Positions 62,681 to 64,000 of a DNA stretch of 64,000 bases are shown here, piece after piece; positions within the stretch are counted from its first letter, which is position 1, and each line of letters starts with the position of its first letter. The notes below the pieces were generated by a model. That model was not told the DNA's origin and ran no database searches. It was given only the letters and a program-made list of their open reading frames with translations. The translations under genes were made by a program, and so were the position numbers. Source of the stretch: an uncultured Paracoccaceae bacterium (lineage in GTDB: Bacteria > Pseudomonadota > Alphaproteobacteria > Rhodobacterales > Rhodobacteraceae); the NCBI GenBank assembly GCA_937924905.1, contig CALDUK010000030.1:28322-92321 (forward strand), in the 5' to 3' direction.

Positions 62681-64000
62681 CTAACCTTCCATCGCCTCCA
62701 GTTCATCAATGAACCCGCTGATCATCGACAATCCCTTGTCCCAGAACGCCGGGTCCGAGGCATCCAAGCCAAACGGCGCCAACAATTCCTTGTGGTGCTT
62801 CGATCCGCCTGCTTTCAGCAGTTCGAAATACTTCGCCTGAAACTCGGGGTCGCCTTCTTCGTAAACCGCATAAAGCGCGTTCACCAATCCGTCGCCGAAT
62901 GCATAGGCATAGACGTAAAACGGCGAATGGATGAAGTGGCTGACATACGTCCAGAACGCCGCGTATTCCTCGTGCAGATTGATGGCCGGCCCAAGGCTCT
63001 CATGGGCGACATCCATCCACAGCTGGCCGATTTGCCCGGACGTTAACTCGCCGTCCTTGCGGGCGGCATGCACGCGGTTTTCGAACTCGTAGAAACTGAT
63101 CTGGCGGACCACCGTGTTGAGCATATCCTCAACTTTACCGGCCAACAGAGCCTTACGGCGGCCCTTATCGGTCTCAGCGGCCAGCAAGGACTGGAACGTC
63201 AGCATCTCGCCAAACACACTAGCCGTTTCGGCAAGGGTCAGCGGCGTGTGCGACAGCAACTCGCCCTGCCCCGCCGCCAGCAATTGGTGAACGCCGTGGC
63301 CCAACTCATGGGCGAGCGTCATCACATCGCGGGTCTTGCCGAGGTAGTTAACCAGCACATAAGGGTGCGCCGTGGTGACGGTCGGGTGCGCAAACGCGCC
63401 AGAGGCTTTGCCGGGGCGCACGGGCGCGTCGATCCACTGCTCGTCAAAGAACCTCCGTGCAAGGGTCGCCATCTCCGGGTCAAAACCGCCATAGGCATCC
63501 AGCACCGTATCGCGCGCTTCGGTCCACGGGATTTTGCGGTCGTCTTTTTCGGGCAACGGCGCGTTGCGATCCCAGTATTCCAGCTTTTCCAGCCCCAGCC
63601 ACTTCGCCTTCAGCGCATAGTATCTGTGCGACAGCTTTGGATAGGCATTTTGCACCGCATCGCGCAGGGCATCGACCACTTCAGGCTCAACATGGTTGGC
63701 AAGGTGACGGCCCGATTGCGGCGTCGGCAGTTTGCGCCAGCGATCCTCGACCTCTTTTTCTTTGACCAGCGTATTCGTGACGCGGGTGAAAATCGGCAGG
63801 TTCGCCTTGAAGACCTTAGCCAGCTCCTGCGCCGCCGCTTCGCGTTTCCCGCGGTCCGTATCCGAAAGCTGATTCAGCGCCGCCTCAAGCGTCAGTTCCT
63901 CGCCGCCAATGTCAAAGCGCAGGCCCGCGAGGTGATCGTCATAAAGCCGCACCCAAGCGGTCGACCCAACGACGCTCTGGTCATGCAAAAACTTCTCAAG
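62681..64000 (-). CDS. pepF: M3-family oligoendopeptidase (PepF type), 5' end outside window
   Basis: A zinc metallopeptidase that degrades oligopeptides in the cytoplasm. The reading frame is open to the window edge, so the true N-terminus lies beyond position 64000; the ATG at 63988 is internal. The catalytic HELGH is in VMTLAHELGHGVHQ, and the third ligand lies in LTLAETASVFGEML. The C-terminal part is complete (GGSKHHKELLAPFGLDASDP). Confidence 0.94.
   Translation of the reverse strand, partial: LEKFLHDQSVVGSTAWVRLYDDHLAGLRFDIGGEELTLEAALNQLSDTDRGKREAAAQELAKVFKANLPIFTRVTNTLVKEKEVEDRWRKLPTPQSGRHLANHVEPEVVDALRDAVQNAYPKLSHRYYALKAKWLGLEKLEYWDRNAPLPEKDDRKIPWTEARDTVLDAYGGFDPEMATLARRFFDEQWIDAPVRPGKASGAFAHPTVTTAHPYVLVNYLGKTRDVMTLAHELGHGVHQLLAAGQGELLSHTPLTLAETASVFGEMLTFQSLLAAETDKGRRKALLAGKVEDMLNTVVRQISFYEFENRVHAARKDGELTSGQIGQLWMDVAHESLGPAINLHEEYAAFWTYVSHFIHSPFYVYAYAFGDGLVNALYAVYEEGDPEFQAKYFELLKAGGSKHHKELLAPFGLDASDPAFWDKGLSMISGFIDELEAMEG

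Overview
This window looks like a conserved chromosomal stretch from an alphaproteobacterium of the Rhodobacteraceae, probably the marine roseobacter group. The evidence is gene content and order, not a database search: an F0 ATP synthase operon with separate b and b' genes; a taurine-pyruvate aminotransferase with a TauR-like MocR regulator; an SUV3-type helicase / S4 protein / seven-iron ferredoxin / CarD cluster; a SitABCD-type manganese importer; and an rsmB / heparinase-like / purH / lspA / DUF3035 / M16-M16 run. The DNA is GC-rich and densely coding. I saw no insertion sequence, integrase, phage gene, CRISPR array, tRNA or rRNA. No intergenic gap exceeds about 250 bases.

Layout. 1-3009: end of lysC, a small lipoprotein, pth and a DUF2332 gene. 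3183-5741: atpI-atpB-atpE-b'-b, with a strong hairpin after atpE and a terminator after b. 5805-8375: DUF2237, ArsR, LysR and SIMPL-domain genes. 8490-10925: a large one-pass membrane protein that appears to join a PilM/GspL-like cytoplasmic part to a PilP/GspC-like periplasmic part. 10935-12627: hppD and a divergent Lrp/AsnC regulator. 12624-16482: sitDCBA (metal uptake), divergent from copA-cueR (copper export), with Fur/Mur-like and CueR sites between them. 19468-26033: tamA-tamB, a possible coupled leader peptide, rsfS and rlmH.

26070-36445: phosphoglucomutase, taurine-pyruvate aminotransferase, small secreted proteins, an MltB-type transglycosylase, an atypical receiver protein behind a CtrA-type site, tauR, an uncharacterised acidic protein, thiamine pyrophosphokinase and an EamA transporter. 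36579-41534: SUV3-like helicase, S4 protein, fdxA, carD and a TPR protein, with two good terminators. 51007-41618 (minus strand): one long co-directional run from rsmB through purH, lspA and the M16 pair to an SDR epimerase. 51047-58754: DUF1674 (SdhAF4-like), then a peptide-type ABC importer (fused ATPases, two permeases, Tat-exported binding protein) and an AraC regulator. 58872-62001: znuA divergent from zur-znuC-znuB around a Zur-box-like palindrome. 62681-64000 is a truncated M3 oligoendopeptidase, followed on the same strand by a ChrR-type cupin.

Metal homeostasis is the clearest theme: manganese/iron import, copper export and zinc import each have their own regulator or site. I did not find an unmistakably new multi-gene system. 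The best leads are the PilM-PilP-like fusion, the paired TauR-like sites, the CtrA-type site at the degenerate receiver gene, the rsfS leader peptide, the SitC C-terminal extension and the uncharacterised acidic protein.
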